Below, one piece after another: positions 32,430-43,869 of a stretch of DNA of 45,751 nucleotides. Position 1 is the stretch's first letter; each line of letters opens with the position of its first letter. The stretch covers positions 1-45,751 of the forward strand of contig JBNGIS010005724.1 in assembly GCA_049999725.1 (NCBI GenBank). Reading direction: 5' to 3'. Position numbers and translations under genes: made by a program. The notes under the pieces are model-generated. The model was not told the DNA's origin, did no database searches, and saw nothing but the letters and a program-made list of their open reading frames with translations. Source of the stretch: Haplomitrium mnioides (taxonomy: Eukaryota; Marchantiophyta; Haplomitriopsida; Calobryales).

Positions 32430-32890
32430 CTAAGAATGGTTTGGAGTCCATGTGCACATGGGCTTGGAGTCTATGGGCACATGAGCTCTAGCAATCTATG
32501 GCCGTTTAGGCTTTATATTATGGCTTAGAGTCTATGCGCACATAAGCTTTCTAGTTCTCATTCGGAGTCTATGCGTGCATAAGCTTTAAGGTTCTTGTTC
32601 AGAGTCCCTACATGCATAAGCTACAAGGTTCTCGTTCAAAGTCTATGTATGTATAGGCTTTAAGGTTCTTGTTTAGAGTCTAGGTGCGTATGGGCTTTAG
32701 GGTTCTTGTTCAAAGTCTTTGCGTGCATAGCCTTATTGTTCTCGTTTAGAGTCTGTGCATGCCTAGGCTTTAGGATTCCCGTTCGGAGTCTATGCGTGCA
32801 TAGGCTTTAGGGTTCTAGTTTGAAATCTATGCTTGCTTAGGATTTAATAGCTATAACACTCATAGTCCGGTTCAAAGTCCGTACACGAAT
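32430..32890. repeat. Right palindromic array of E1, about 37-bp units
   Basis: About eleven units of the form GTTC-T/C-TGTTCAGAGTC, core, GGCTTTAGG. Cores include CTATGCGTGCATAGG, CTATGTATGTATAGG and CTGTGCATGCCTAGG. The period (about 37 bp) and flanks differ from the left array, but the core and its symmetry are the same. It starts about 190 bp after the methyltransferase stop. Confidence 0.88.
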
Positions 32891-33180
32891 AGACATCCAT
32901 GTTTGCATATAACTTTTTTTCACAAAAAAATATGTTTTTTTAATATTTTTGATGAATTTAGTGTATTCACAATAGTGTGAGGTTTTAATAAAATATTTCA
33001 ATAACCAAAATGCATGTTTTCTAGGGTGTTTATTATAAAGAAATTGTTAAAATGTAATCTCAATGGAAAATACGCAATTCGTATTTCTAGAAAATGATTT
33101 TCTTTGAAAAAAAAGATCACAAACGTAAAATTGATGTTTTTGAATACCAAATCACAAGAAAATATTTGCGACTACCAAGT
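32891..33180. other. AT-rich right subterminal spacer of E1
   Basis: AT-rich DNA with A/T runs and no gene. It does not align with the left spacer of E1, so the two ends share only the terminal 45 bp and the palindromic cores. Confidence 0.5.
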
Positions 33181-33226
33181 GAAATAGGAACTCAGTAGCG
33201 ATTTCTGGTTCAAAGTAGTGGTGATT
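33181..33226. repeat. Right TIR of E1
   Basis: Inverted, it reads AATCACCACTACTTTGAACC then AGAAATCGCTACTGAGTTCC. The second C-GCTACT word is intact and the first decayed (CACTACT). Confidence 0.75.
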
Positions 33227-33287
33227 TCAAACTTTCTTTTTCGGCAAAGAATGAAACATGAGTTCTCTCTCTAACTTTATGTGATAT
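33227..33287. repeat. 114-bp satellite fragment, block S2
   Basis: TCAAACTTTC through AATGAAACATGAGTTCTCTC to TTATGTGATAT, about half a unit. It is trapped between the right end of E1 and the LTR of the next retroelement. Confidence 0.9.
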
Positions 33288-33688
33288 TGTATTAGTTTAA
33301 GTATGATGTTTAGCTATTTGTAAAAAAATAGAGAGGACAGAAGGAAGTTTTAGAGGGTCTTTTTTAGACTTTATTACTTACCTTAGAAGTTTCTTTTAGA
33401 GTTTTTAGAAGTGACTTCTAAGTGATCAATTTAGGGTTGAAATTGGAAGAGACTTGTAAGTGAAAGATGAGGAATAACACCTTCTTCTCTTGTATAAATA
33501 GAAGGGCTTCATAGCCCCACTCCTCATTCTATTTGGAGTTACTCTGAATTCAATTTGGCTCTTTGGTTGCTTGGCTTTGGCTAACACTCTTGGCTTTTTT
33601 TTGCTTATTGGCCTTGAGTTGTGTAACTCTATTAGAGTTATCTTGAAAGTGCTACTTATTTGGAAGTCGATCTTTGAGTTCTTTTACA
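33288..33688 (+). repeat. 5' LTR of the gypsy element
   Basis: 401 bp, TGTATTAGTTTAAGTATG to GAGTTCTTTTACA. Homologous to the solo LTR 21209-21640. TTGTATAAATAGAAGGGCTT contains the probable TATA box. It ends immediately before the primer-binding site. Confidence 0.9.
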
Positions 33689-33689
33689 T

Positions 33690-33702
33690 TGGTATCAGAA
33701 CC
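33690..33702 (+). promoter_or_regulatory. Primer-binding site (tRNA-Met type)
   Basis: TGGTATCAGAACC lies two bases after the LTR and matches the plant initiator-Met complement TGGTATCAGAGCC except for one base. Confidence 0.85.
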
Positions 33703-33849
33703 ACAATTCTTTTTAATGGAAGTGAGAATCAAGAGGCGAGGATGCAAACGATAAAACAACAAATTGAACATCCTTCTTGGCTTCTAAAAGTTTAAATGCA
33801 AATGGAGAAGAGGTCATATTTTAAAAAGTAGAAAGTGATATGTAGTTTT

Positions 33850-34514
33850 CCAAACCAAAAGCATATGATGGGAAGACAATTCTTGGCTCATCTAAGAATA
33901 TCTTGTTTGATTGCGAGCAATATTTTGATGCTACAAATATAAGAGAGTATATTCAAAGAATTCTATTTGCTGCAAGTTAATTGGAAAAAGTGGCAAAAAC
34001 TTGGTGGAGATGTCAGATTGAGCAAGCTCAACGTGGGTTTGTTGCTCCAATTTCTTGGAAAGAGTTCAAAAAAGCGGTGAATATAAGATTTAGGGTTCTG
34101 AATGCTCCAAATGTGGCAAAACATGGCTTGGCAAAATTGAAGCAACTTGGTATGGTAAGGAGCTATATCATGCAATTTCAGAATATTGTTATGCAAATTC
34201 TTAATATGGGCAATTGAGAAGCTTTAGATTGTTTTGTTCAAGGATTGAAGCCTCATACTAGAATAGAAGTGACAATGAGAGAGCCCTCTCAACTGGAAGA
34301 AGCAATCCACATGGCTGAACAATACTACTCACAACTAGCAACTACTGAAGTTAGGTCACGTTCACAACAAGCTTTACCAAATGTTTGTGTGCCATCAAAT
34401 GAGGTTGTGCCCATGGAGATTAATGATGCGCAAAGAGTCGCACTCACTGATGTAAAGCGTGAGTGCCTACGCCAAAGTGAAGGATGTTTTATTATCGATA
34501 ACTTGGTTTTATGA
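33850..34514 (+). pseudogene. Gypsy gag (capsid) fragment
   Basis: The frame reads FDCEQYFDATN, then a stop in AAS-stop-LEKVAKTWWR, ISWKEFKKAVNIRFRVLNAP, KLKQLGMVRSYIMQFQNIV, another stop, then FVQGLKPHTRIEVTMREPSQ and LEEAIHMAEQYY. This is the Retrotrans_gag family in normal order. Two nonsense codons (near 33978 and 34215) are in frame; no frameshift occurs between them. No zinc knuckle was seen after it. Confidence 0.85.
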
Positions 34515-34699
34515 TTGCAAATTGCCCACATTGACAAAGTCGACCACACATTCTTGCTCAAGCAAAAATAGTTGAAGAAGAAAATCAAGGAAATAACAGA
34601 CCTCAGTAAAAACAATCAAGCGATTTATTAAGAGCTTAATTAGTTCTAATAGAATTTAAAGCTTGATAGAAATTCAAAGCACTTTGTTTCATTGAAACG

Positions 34700-36160
34700 G
34701 TATGGTTGATGAGCATTCTTGTAGAATGTTGGTAGATTATAGAAGTTTCAAAAATTTTATGTTATTACATTTTGCGAGGAAAATCAAAGCTAGATCTTGC
34801 ATATCAAGGGAAGTTTTGTGATTATGGCTGATGGCAAAAAACATGAGGTGTTCCACTCGCATAAGCCATTTCTTCTAGAGATTTGTAAAGAGTATAAAGA
34901 ATCTATAGATTTCATTATTGCACCCGTATAGTATGACATTATTTTAGATTTTCCTTGGAAGATCAAACTACTCAAGTTGATTAGACAAAACGACAAATTC
35001 AAGCTACTTGTCAAAGAAAGCAATTTTTTCTGGCATTCGACACTATTGGTGAAGAGGCCCAAATCAATTCAACATAATGCTTTGATGGAGAAAGAGATGT
35101 ATATCTTTGTTGTATAGATCAAGTCTATCGTGGACTTGAATAAAGAGAGAGAGAAAGTTGTACTGACCTCAATGATTGATGATATTTTGAAGGAGTTTTC
35201 AGATGTATTTCCAGATGATTTGCCAAAAAGATGATCAGATGATCGTGGAATGGCCTTTCTCATTGAGTTGATAGCAAGAAGTACTTCATATAATCGATCT
35301 ATATACCAGTTATTGCCAAAAGAGTTGGAAGAGCTTTGCAAGATCTTGAAATATCTTCTTGAGAAGGATTTCATTCAGTATAATACTTTGACTTGGAGAG
35401 CACCGATATTCTTTCCACCAAAAAAAAGAGTGGATTTTGTCTTTATACATATTATTGCAGTTTGAACAATCAAACCATAAAGAATGTTTATCTTTTACAA
35501 GGTATTGATGATTTGTTGGATCAATTTAGTAGCACATGATTCTTTTCTAAGTTGGATCTTCGAAAGGGTTATTAGTAAATTCCTATCAAGCCAAGTGATG
35601 TGCCAAAAACATCTTTTCACACGAGTTATAGACAATTTAAGTGGAAGGTTCTTACATTTGGTTCAACTAATGCTCCAGCCATATTCATGGATCAAATGTA
35701 TCAAATTTTTGATAGGTTATTGGATAAGTCAATTTTGGTATTCTTGGATGACATTCTTATTTTTCGTAAAATTGAAGTTAAACATCACAATCATTTGAAA
35801 GAAGTATTGCAAAGATTGGAAGTTTAATTGCAAGAGATCTAAGTGCAAATTTTGGAAGCAAGAGGTTACTTACCTAAAAAACAAGGTGTCTACGGATGGT
35901 ATCAAGATGGAAGAAGAGAAAACTAATGTTGTTATAGAGTGGCCAACACCACATGAGGCAAAGGACATTATAGCCTTCAATGGATTGACAAGCTTCTATC
36001 AACGATTCATCTATTATTGTGCGCATATTATTTCACCTTTTATAGATCTGCTAGGCAAGAAGGTCAAGTTTCAATGGACCGCTAAGGAGCAAGTGACATT
36101 TTAGTAGCTCAAAGATGTTGTCTCTTCTCATCCTATTCCATGGCTATATGATCCAAATGC
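34700..36160 (+). pseudogene. Gypsy protease/reverse-transcriptase fragment
   Basis: A weak protease-type segment (LHFARKIKA near 34770) is followed by FSDVFPDDLPK (35195), DRGMAFLIELIARST, SIYQLLPKELEELCKILKYL and PIFFPPKKRVDFVF. After frameshifts come FGSTNAPAIFMDQMYQIFD (near 35660), VFLDDILIF (near 35740, catalytic FLDD intact), and IEWPTPHEAKDIIAFNGLTS with YQRFI (near 35960-36010). These are the RT and connection motifs of Ty3/gypsy in order. Multiple stops and frameshifts. It ends near the RNase H start at about 36160. Confidence 0.85.
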
Positions 36161-37147
36161 ATGTTGCCGTGTTGTGGTTCAGCTAATGCGTAAAAAAGTA
36201 ACAAAAGAATGGAAAAGTCATCTTCTTACCAGAGTTAAAATCAGAGAAAAACATAGAAGCAAGGGCGAAGCACTTTTCGAGAACCTTCTAGAAGAACAAA
36301 ATTAGTATATGTCAGTGCTACGTAGAAGATGTTATGGATATGGTGGGTAGCGAAAGGGTCATCTTATTGGCTCTTTGAGGATTCTCTAGATCGTAGTCAA
36401 AAATATTGTGAAGATAAAAGAAGAGAGAGGAGGCAAAAAAAGGGGATCGAGGGGAAAAAAACATTGAGATATCATTGAGGGATCAATACGAAATCTTCAA
36501 GATATACTTGGAGGAAGTTCAAAGGGGTACCGGATCTATTGGAACGAGGGGGTTCGATGGTGGAGCTCAAGTTGCTTATGGGTCAAGAGACATACGATGA
36601 ATAGAGGATTTTTTGTTGCTCCTAACTTTTCTCTTCCGAATCCTTTCTTTGTTGGTTTGCATATTATTCCTCGAGATCATTTTCGGTAGTGGATTGTTTA
36701 TTACTTTGGAGATAATTTCTTGAATTCGGTTATGAACTCACCTATTCCAGTATTGTTGCCCATTATCACCTATGGGGAGTGATGGGATCTCACGATTTGC
36801 ATTCTGACCTGATTTGGAGTGGAGTTTTCTTGGGTCTTCTACAAGGGATACGTTAGGTAAATGGTGAATAGCCGGCAGCAAATGTTCGAGTGACTTCATC
36901 AACTTATCAAATGGTCAAGGGAGAAAAATTTCTTTGTTGTTTCTACCTTATTTGTGATCTGTTCTACAAAGGTATTTACTTAGAGTTGTTCTTATTACAA
37001 GTAAAAGGGAAGTTAACTTTCTTTTAGTAAAAACCCTAAAAGGAAGAGAAGAGGGAGTTTAGTTTTCATGAAGGTTCAAGGAGTTTCCAGAGGAGGAGAA
37101 GTTCAAGCAGGGTAGCAATCAAAAGCTCATAGATTTTGTGCAGTAGG
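36161..37147. other. Unrecognised right part of the insertion
   Basis: No integrase, RNase H or LTR was recognised. The stretch has purine-rich parts (36410-36470, 37020-37110) and only short frames. It could be the remnant of a different element joined to the gypsy fragment, or the deleted 3' region of the same one. Confidence 0.35.
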
Positions 37148-38351
37148 GATTTTTGAGAATTTAGCTTAATATATATAAATCAATCCAAACTTTCTTTTTC
37201 GACAAAGAATGAAACAAGAGTTCTCTCTAGCTTCATGTCATATAGCTTTTAAAAACTAGACTTTAGTTTAACATATTTGAATCAACATCTCTCATTCCAA
37301 AGTTTCTTCTCTATAACTTCATGTCATAAACCTTTTTGAACCAAGACTTCAATGAAACATATATGAATCAACCTCTCTTATTCCACCATTTCTTCTTCTA
37401 TAGGGAATTGAACAAGAGTTCTCTGTCTAACTTCATGTCATATAGCTTTTGGGATCACACTTCTATTCAACATATATGAATTAACCTCTCTTGTTCCAAA
37501 ATTTCTTCTTCTACAAGGAATCAAACAAGAGTTCTCTCTATAACTTCATGTCGTATAGCTTTTTGAGTTAAGACTTTCGTTTAACACATATAAATCAACC
37601 TCTATCATTCCAAACTTTCTTCTTTGACAAAAAATGAAACAAGAGTTCTTTCTCTAACTTCATGTTATATAGATTTTTGAATCAAGACTTTAGTTTAACA
37701 TATATGACTCAACCTCTATCATTACAAACCTTTTTATTAGACAAAAAACCAAACAAGAGTTTTCTCTCTAACTTCATGTCATTTAGCTTTTTGAATCAAG
37801 ACTTTTCTTGAACATATATGAATCATCCTTTTTTGTTTCAAACTTCTTTCTTTATCAAAGAATGAAAGAGGAGTTCTCTCTCTAACTTCATGTCACATAG
37901 CTTTTTGAATCAAAACTTCAATTTAACAAATATGAATCAACCTATATCGTTCCAAACTTTTTTCTTCGACAAAGAATAGAACAAGAGTTCTCTCTCTAAC
38001 TTCATGTCATATAGCTTTTTGAATCAAAACTTAAGCTCAACATATATGAATCAACCTTCATCGTTCCAAACTTTCGTCTTCGACAAGAAATGAAACAAGA
38101 GTTCTCTTTCTAACTTTATGTCATATAGCTTGTTGATCAAAACCTTAGTTTAACATATGTAAATCAACCTCTATCATTCCAAAATTTCTTCTTCAACCAA
38201 GAATAAAACAAGAATTCTCCCTCTAACTTTATGTCATATAGCTTTTTGAATCAAACTTCAATTTAACATATATGAATTAACCTCTATCGTTCCAAACTTT
38301 TTTCTTCGACAAAGAATGAAACAAGAGTTCTCTCTCTAACTTCATGTCACA
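37148..38351. repeat. 114-bp satellite array, block S3
   Basis: About 10.5 units of the same satellite, best preserved in the right half. It ends at TTCATGTCACA, where E2 begins. Confidence 0.95.
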
Positions 38352-38395
38352 AACAACCGCTACTTTGAACCAGGAACCGCTACTAAGTTCTTGTT
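38352..38395. repeat. Left TIR of E2
   Basis: AACAACCGCTACTTTGAACC then AGGAACCGCTACTAAGTTCT. This is the best-preserved copy: ACCGCTACT occurs twice, 20 bp apart. Confidence 0.85.
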
Positions 38396-38829
38396 TCAAT
38401 TGACACTCCAAAATTTTGATCTTGAAATTTGAGCTTCGAAAATTATGAATTTGGCAGGTATGACTTTATTTGCGATATTATTATTTTTTTGTTTAACCTC
38501 TGATTTGGCTATTTCATGTTCTCATTTTATTAAAATAAAATATTTCATATGAAACATTTAACAAAAGTGTTTTTAAAACTTTCAATTTTAAAAAGTGAGC
38601 ATTTTTAGATAGATGACATACAAAACGTGTTAAAACATTATTGTTTATATTTTGAAGATTGATGATAATAATTATAAGATAAAAAAATGATCAAAACATC
38701 AAGAAAACTATTAGAAGCACATTCAATGAAAAGAAGATGTTAGAGATATTTAGATTGCTTACACGTACAAACATGCTCATAAATACATGAATCAATGAAC
38801 CTCTTAAACGTAGAGTTGTTGAAGCATAG
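38396..38829. other. AT-rich left subterminal spacer of E2
   Basis: AT-rich, without genes or a recognised repeat; it separates the terminus from the first array. Confidence 0.5.
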
Positions 38830-39745
38830 GCATCCAATGACTACTAAAGCTCATCCGCACAAGGACTTTAAATAGGAACTGTAAAGCCTATGCTCATAGG
38901 GAATCCAAGCATTAACTCTAAAGCCTATGCGAGCATAGAATGATAGAGCCTATACATACATAGAATACTAAAGCTCATGCACGTATGGAATGAAGAGGCC
39001 TAGGCAAGCATGGACTTTGAAAATAAACCATAAAGCCTATGCATGCATAGAATGCTAAATCCCATGTGTACATGGAATGTTGAAGTTCATGCGCACATGG
39101 AATGCTAAAGCCCTTGCATGCAAGAACTCCAAACACAAACTATAAAGCCTAAACATGCTTGGAATGCTAAAACCTATGTGCGCATGGAATGTTGAAGCCC
39201 ATGCTTGCATGGACTCCAAACAAAAACTCTAAAGCCTATGCACGCATTGACTATTGAAGCCTATACGCATATGGACTGTTGAATCCCATGTGCAAATGGA
39301 CTTTGAACATGAACTCTAAAGCCTATTTGTGAAGGGAAAGTTGAAGCCCTTGCGTGTATAAACTTTGAACATAAACTCTAAAGCCTATGTGCGCATGGAA
39401 TGCTAAATCCTATGTGCACATGGAATGCTAAAGCCTATGCTCACAAAGACTCCAAATAGAAACTCTAAAATCTATGCGCACATAGAATGTTGTAGCTTAT
39501 GCGCTTAGGGAATATTGAAACCAATGTCAAGAGGGACCCTTAACGAAAAATCTGAAGCCTATGTGCACATAGATTGTTGAGGCCTATGCGTGTATGGACT
39601 GTTGAGGCATGTGTGTATATGGATTATTGAAGCATATATCCAAATAAGCTCCAAATATGAACTCTAAAACCCATACACGCAAGAATGTTGAAGCTCTTGC
39701 ATGAATGGACTTTGAACCCAAGCTGTAAAGCCTATACTTGGAGGG
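38830..39745. repeat. Left palindromic array of E2, about 25-bp units
   Basis: Some 30 degenerate units of the type AAAGCC, core, GGAATGCT or GGACTGTTG, with a longer connector (TCCAAACA-AACTCTAAAGCC) at intervals. Cores include CCTATGCATGCATAG, CCTATGCACGCATTG and CCTATGTGCACATAG. This is the longest array in the window. Many cores still pair perfectly over 10-14 bp. Confidence 0.88.
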
Positions 39746-41375
39746 GCAACTAAAGACATCCATTAGTTTTAAGAAGTCAACTAATCTAAGTTTATGTAAA
39801 TGTTACAAATGTCTTCAATCTCATGTGTTGATTGCAAATTACTATTAAAGTTAGCTACAAATGTCGTGAACCTCATGTGTTGAATGCAAACTATTATTAA
39901 AATTGGATTAACTTTACATTAGCTAACTTAAAACACATAGTCATCCTAATTAACATTTAATTTAATAATCATACCCTTATTTTATGGGTGCTTCCTTCTT
40001 AGTAACAAGTAGCACGAGCGCAACCTTTCCTCTCGCCAATTGTTTCCCTCAATAAAATCTGCACTAGAAAAGTTCTCCTTATGTTTTAGTATTGTGCAAT
40101 AATCAGCAAAGGTGGGGGATTCCCTCTTGTTACTTTTTTCTAAAAGAGATCAGCACAAAGACTTTCTACGCAACTAGTCATATCGCAAATCGGCTTCTTG
40201 TCTCAATTGAGATACATAGTTTGTTGAAGACTTACAAAAATGCAACAAAGCAACTTATAACAAAGTTGAAACAATAAAGCTAGCCTTTGGGGCCTTGGCA
40301 ACAAGTCATGGAAGATGCCACATTGCTCAAAACGCAATGTGTATCCAGGCCATGTAGTCATAAACTCCACCTAACTCTACTCTGTACATTCAAGCACCTA
40401 CTGACAAAATGAACTAGCTTCCCTACCCAATACTAACCAACCTCTTGGCCGAAGAATACTCTAAAGCTACCAAAAATATCTCTTCAAGACAACCTCTAAC
40501 AACTTATTTTTAAAATGAAGAAACCTCCTCCAGCTTGACCACTTTCGTCACATTCTTGTTTACCACCAATGCTATGCTTCATTAATCGTTTGACCATGCA
40601 AGCAAGAAATGAGAAAGCAACTGCACTTGAAAAATGCACCAGCCAAAGAATGGGCCGAATGAGTTGGAGCCGATTAAAGCTCAGATGAAATCGCTTCTTC
40701 TCAAAATATGTTTGGGACATGATCCGTTGGGCTGATGATCACTAAGACCCGAAACTTGCTATAATGCCCAAAGATGTCTGGCTCCGAAAAATGTCTACAA
40801 CCAAATTCTCGTAGGGCTTAAATCCCCAGGAAATTTTATTTTTTGCCATTTAAAGTATGCTGGAAGTTTGAAAGAATTAGGTGAAAGCAAAAGGTGTTTT
40901 TCGTCAACCAAATTGATCAGTAATGTGCTTTGGAAAGAGCAATAGTATACTAAAATTCATTGAGAAGATAGGGTTGTCCTAGAGTTGACGCAAAGTTCTC
41001 AAAGAAAACTATAGATCTAGCCTAAGCCTTGCAAGCAAATCAAAGCTTTAAGAGCAAATCCAAGCCTTTCTAGCATATCAAAGCTCTTAGTAGACCTCGA
41101 GGAAGCCTTGTAAATCAAAAGTGATTGAGGCCCTGCAAACCAGATCAAAATAATAGAAATAAAGCTTGCAGCTGCAAGAGAGAAGCACAAGTTGTAGGAG
41201 AGAACGAAGGTTGCCGAAAGAGAGGTCGGAGAAGACGCAAATCGTAGAAAAGCACTAGTTGCAGAGGATCTTTTTCGTCCTCTTGCAGTATGCAGCCTTT
41301 GAAAACACATCAATGTATGACTCCAAAAATGCCCAATCTCTCGTGCCTCAAACCTGTAGCAATGTTTTCCACAGA
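39746..41375. other. Interior of E2, no recognised gene
   Basis: Frames at 40496-40720 (minus, with a hydrophobic stretch LIRPILWLVHFSSAVAFSFL) and 41017-41391 (minus) are open but match nothing I know. Composition is less AT-rich than the spacers, so captured host DNA is possible. Confidence 0.3.
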
Positions 41376-41490
41376 AGGTGACCTCATGCACGCATAGTCT
41401 TCCAGATAAACCGAAAGCCTATGCGCGCATGGGGTTTGGAATTAGGTCTTCGAGAGCCCATGCGCGCATCGGCTATCTAGAGTTCACGCA
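41376..41490. repeat. Three palindromic cores in the interior of E2
   Basis: CTCATGCACGCATAG (about 41383), CCTATGCGCGCATGGGG (about 41417) and CCCATGCGCGCATCGG (about 41457), spaced about 35-40 bp. Same core as the large arrays. Confidence 0.85.
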
Positions 41491-42989
41491 CATGGAATTC
41501 TTCAACATTGCATCGATTTTGTATTCCTTGCTTTGCTATATTTGTTCACAATATAAGCAACAACTCTTTGGGCTTCTTTTAACACTTTTTTGATGAGAAA
41601 ATTGTAGAGAGATCTTGCTGCCACTATTTTTTGTTTGTTTGTAATGTTTGTCTTGCTTGATGCTTAGATAATGAAGCAAACTTATAAATGTATCAAAGTG
41701 ACAAGATTTGCTTGGTTCTCTGATGAAGCTCCTCAAGCTGAGAAAGCAGTTGAAATTTTGATGAAATGTGTTGATGTCCGTTGCTTTTCTTTTCTCGTGC
41801 AGATTTTCTCTATCATTGAGAAAATCTTGAAGTGTCTTGTTTGTAGCTTACTAGGTGCAGCTTCTCTTGTGCTTGCACACAATTTGCGACAACAATAGAC
41901 CAGTGTGATGAAAGCTCTCAAATTAACCTGCAATTTCTTACTCTTGGCATTGAATTAGGCATTAGCGCAATGGTTGTGACCCTCACTCTCATTGAGTCTA
42001 ACTAAATAAACGGCATGTCGGGAGCCTGCACCAGCTTACACATCGATTCTGCTACTAGTAGGAAATAGATTTGTCAGTCGCAAAGGTTCTTTATCTTTCG
42101 CTACAATGCTTCTGTCTTTTGCAATTGTTTTGAATATATCTAGTTCATTTTCACAATCATTTGGTATCATATCGTCTTTAGTTAAGTCTTCATCTTTGTT
42201 ACCTGTTGGACATTCTCTAGGTTCATCTTTGAGGCTCTCTACAAACTGAATTTAGGAAACATGAGCTAGCTTACCTTGCTTGCTGAAGAGCAGTATACCA
42301 TTGAATAAAATAAGGTTCATATATCAATGTAAATGTCTTGGAATTTATATATTTTTCTGAGAATTTGTCTTGGTTGATCAGAGTCATCTACAGTAGTCTT
42401 GTTATCATATGTGTTGTCTATGGAGCATCATCTTTTTAACTGTCTTGTTGAGATAGAAAGGATAGAAGAGTCGTTTCAGTATAGAGTCTTGTATTAAATC
42501 ATTCATGCCTTGCTCTTCTTCTCTTCACAAGCTCCTATAGCCTCTACAATTTTTCTAGACACAAAGCAAGCCATCGAGCTCCCGTGCTCCCCACTTTCTT
42601 CATCATTGTCATCTTCAATCTCCACTGACAATGCTATACCACATTTTCATCAACCAAACTCCTTCTCGGCTACAATTATATTTTTGTACAAGATGTCACC
42701 ATAACCAACTCATTCACACTTTGCTCTGTGTGCTTTACAGATGACCCATCTTCAAAATTAATGCTCCACAATTCTACTCGTCACTGCACCAATAATGAAG
42801 CTAGGCATAGAGGTTGTCTACTATGCTCATCGTCTGTATATATTTAGTTCTTGCCTCTGCTATAATTGCGACCATTCTACAGTTGAATTCAATGTTGGTG
42901 TCAACCATATATGTGCATGTTGTCAGGGACATTGTATCTGCACGCAGACTCGGCTCAAAGTCTTAGGAGGCAAGACTGAAACACAACGG
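41491..42989. other. Interior of E2, possible unidentified exon at 41671-41898
   Basis: A plus-strand frame after an acceptor-like GCTTAG (ATAATGAAGC...) gives TRFAWFSDEAPQAEKAVEIL and LKCLVCSLLGAASLVLAHNL. The texture is protein-like (amphipathic helices) but I do not recognise the family. A minus-strand stretch near 42550-42640 reads EIEDDNDEESGEHGSS and could be another exon scrap. The rest shows nothing. Confidence 0.3.
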
Positions 42990-42999
42990 TTTGATCCTA

Positions 43000-43447
43000 T
43001 CCAGCCTTGTAATATTCTTTGAGATAATCAGCAAACTTCATCGGACAATAAATAGTAGGTCTCTGTTTTGAAACAATCTCAGTCGCAACCTACAAGGTGG
43101 CGGTCTGTGCAGGTGCAACAAATACCCCAATAGAAGTGAGTGTCTGTTGGGGATTGATCACCATCTTGTGCACAATGCTCTTGTACTTGCCATTGCTTTA
43201 ACACTTGCAGATGATCAGAGACATTCACCATCAATGCGTTTGGTATACACCTTATAGGAACCCACTTGCCATCATGAAATGCTTCCAGTCCACCCACTTG
43301 ATCTTGAGTGAGGAATGTGAGGGTGTTGGGATCAATGTGGCTTGGCAAATCGTATTCCTCATTGCCTGCAGCTGCCGGATAGTTGCTGAGTAGTAATAAT
43401 GCAATCACCTCGCCGCCCCTAGACCTTTGAATGTAATCTAGTTTCAA
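43000..43447 (-). pseudogene. Fragment of a plant 2-oxoglutarate/Fe(II)-dependent dioxygenase
   Basis: The minus-strand frame reads LLLLSNYPAAAGNEEYDLPS, then HIDPNTLTFLTQDQVGGLEA with the iron-binding H-x-D, then DGKWVPIRCIPNALMVNVSD. A frameshift near 43190 moves the rest to another frame: YKSIVHKMVINP (position of the distal iron His), then FVAPAQTATL and YCPMKFADYLKEYYKAG at about 43005. This is the C-terminal double-stranded beta-helix of the large plant DOXC dioxygenase class (hormone and flavonoid metabolism). The R-x-S co-substrate motif is not seen. The N-terminal half is absent. It lies inside E2, so it is most likely a captured host exon. Confidence 0.85.
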
Positions 43448-43869
43448 TCCAAGTCCTTATGATAAAAGAGTAAGCAAAGAAGAAGGAAAGTTAAGCCTTG
43501 ACAATGCAGGCTTTACACATAACTACTAAGCTAAATATGTACATTTATATTTATGAAAAAGAGCCTTAGTATATGCTCTTTGCATCTTAATAGCTATGTT
43601 TTAATTCAAGTAATATCTACTAATAAATTGGTTCTCTAAGAGTTTTAAAACACACCCTTTGTACTTTTTGATTTGTGTGGACTTGGGTTTTACAACACCT
43701 CTTTTAGCTTGTCTTTTCAACATAGCTACAATTTCTCATTTGCAAACTTTGTCTAAAATGAAATTAGCTTTTGAAATGGAACATTTGCAATCAATTTGTA
43801 TTGGAAAATGATTTTTCTCTTAAAACAATTTCTTGCTTGGACTATTGAAAACTAAACGCATAGTAACTC
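43448..43869. other. AT-rich stretch of E2 without gene
   Basis: Low-complexity AT-rich DNA between the dioxygenase fragment and the right array. Nothing recognised. Confidence 0.5.

Larger units (their letters stand above)
23700..33226. mobile_element. E1: large TIR element with DUF7869-type and ParB-methyltransferase genes
   Basis: About 9.5 kb inserted in the 114-bp satellite. The left terminus reads AAAAACCGCTACTTTGAAC and the right terminus, inverted, reads AATCACCACTACTTTGAACC; about 45 bp of imperfect TIR is shared. The satellite stops at CCTCTAT on the left and resumes at TCAAACTTTC on the right, which are within a few bases of each other in the unit. No clean target duplication remains. 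Inside, in order, are the left palindromic array, assembly gap, a minus-strand DUF7869-type gene, a plus-strand ParB-methyltransferase gene, the right palindromic array and a spacer. Both genes are broken by stops. Element status is inferred from the shared ends of E0 and E2 and the clean interruption of the satellite. Confidence 0.7.
33288..37147 (+). mobile_element. Truncated Ty3/gypsy element inserted in the satellite
   Basis: LTR (33288-33688), primer site, gag (about 33860-34514), protease-like remnant and reverse transcriptase to the start of RNase H (to about 36160). Integrase and the 3' LTR are absent. The last about 1 kb (36160-37147) is unrecognised. The satellite stops at TTATGTGATAT and resumes at TTTTTGAG, a few bases further on in the unit, so the whole block is an insertion. 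The right boundary is approximate. Confidence 0.85.
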
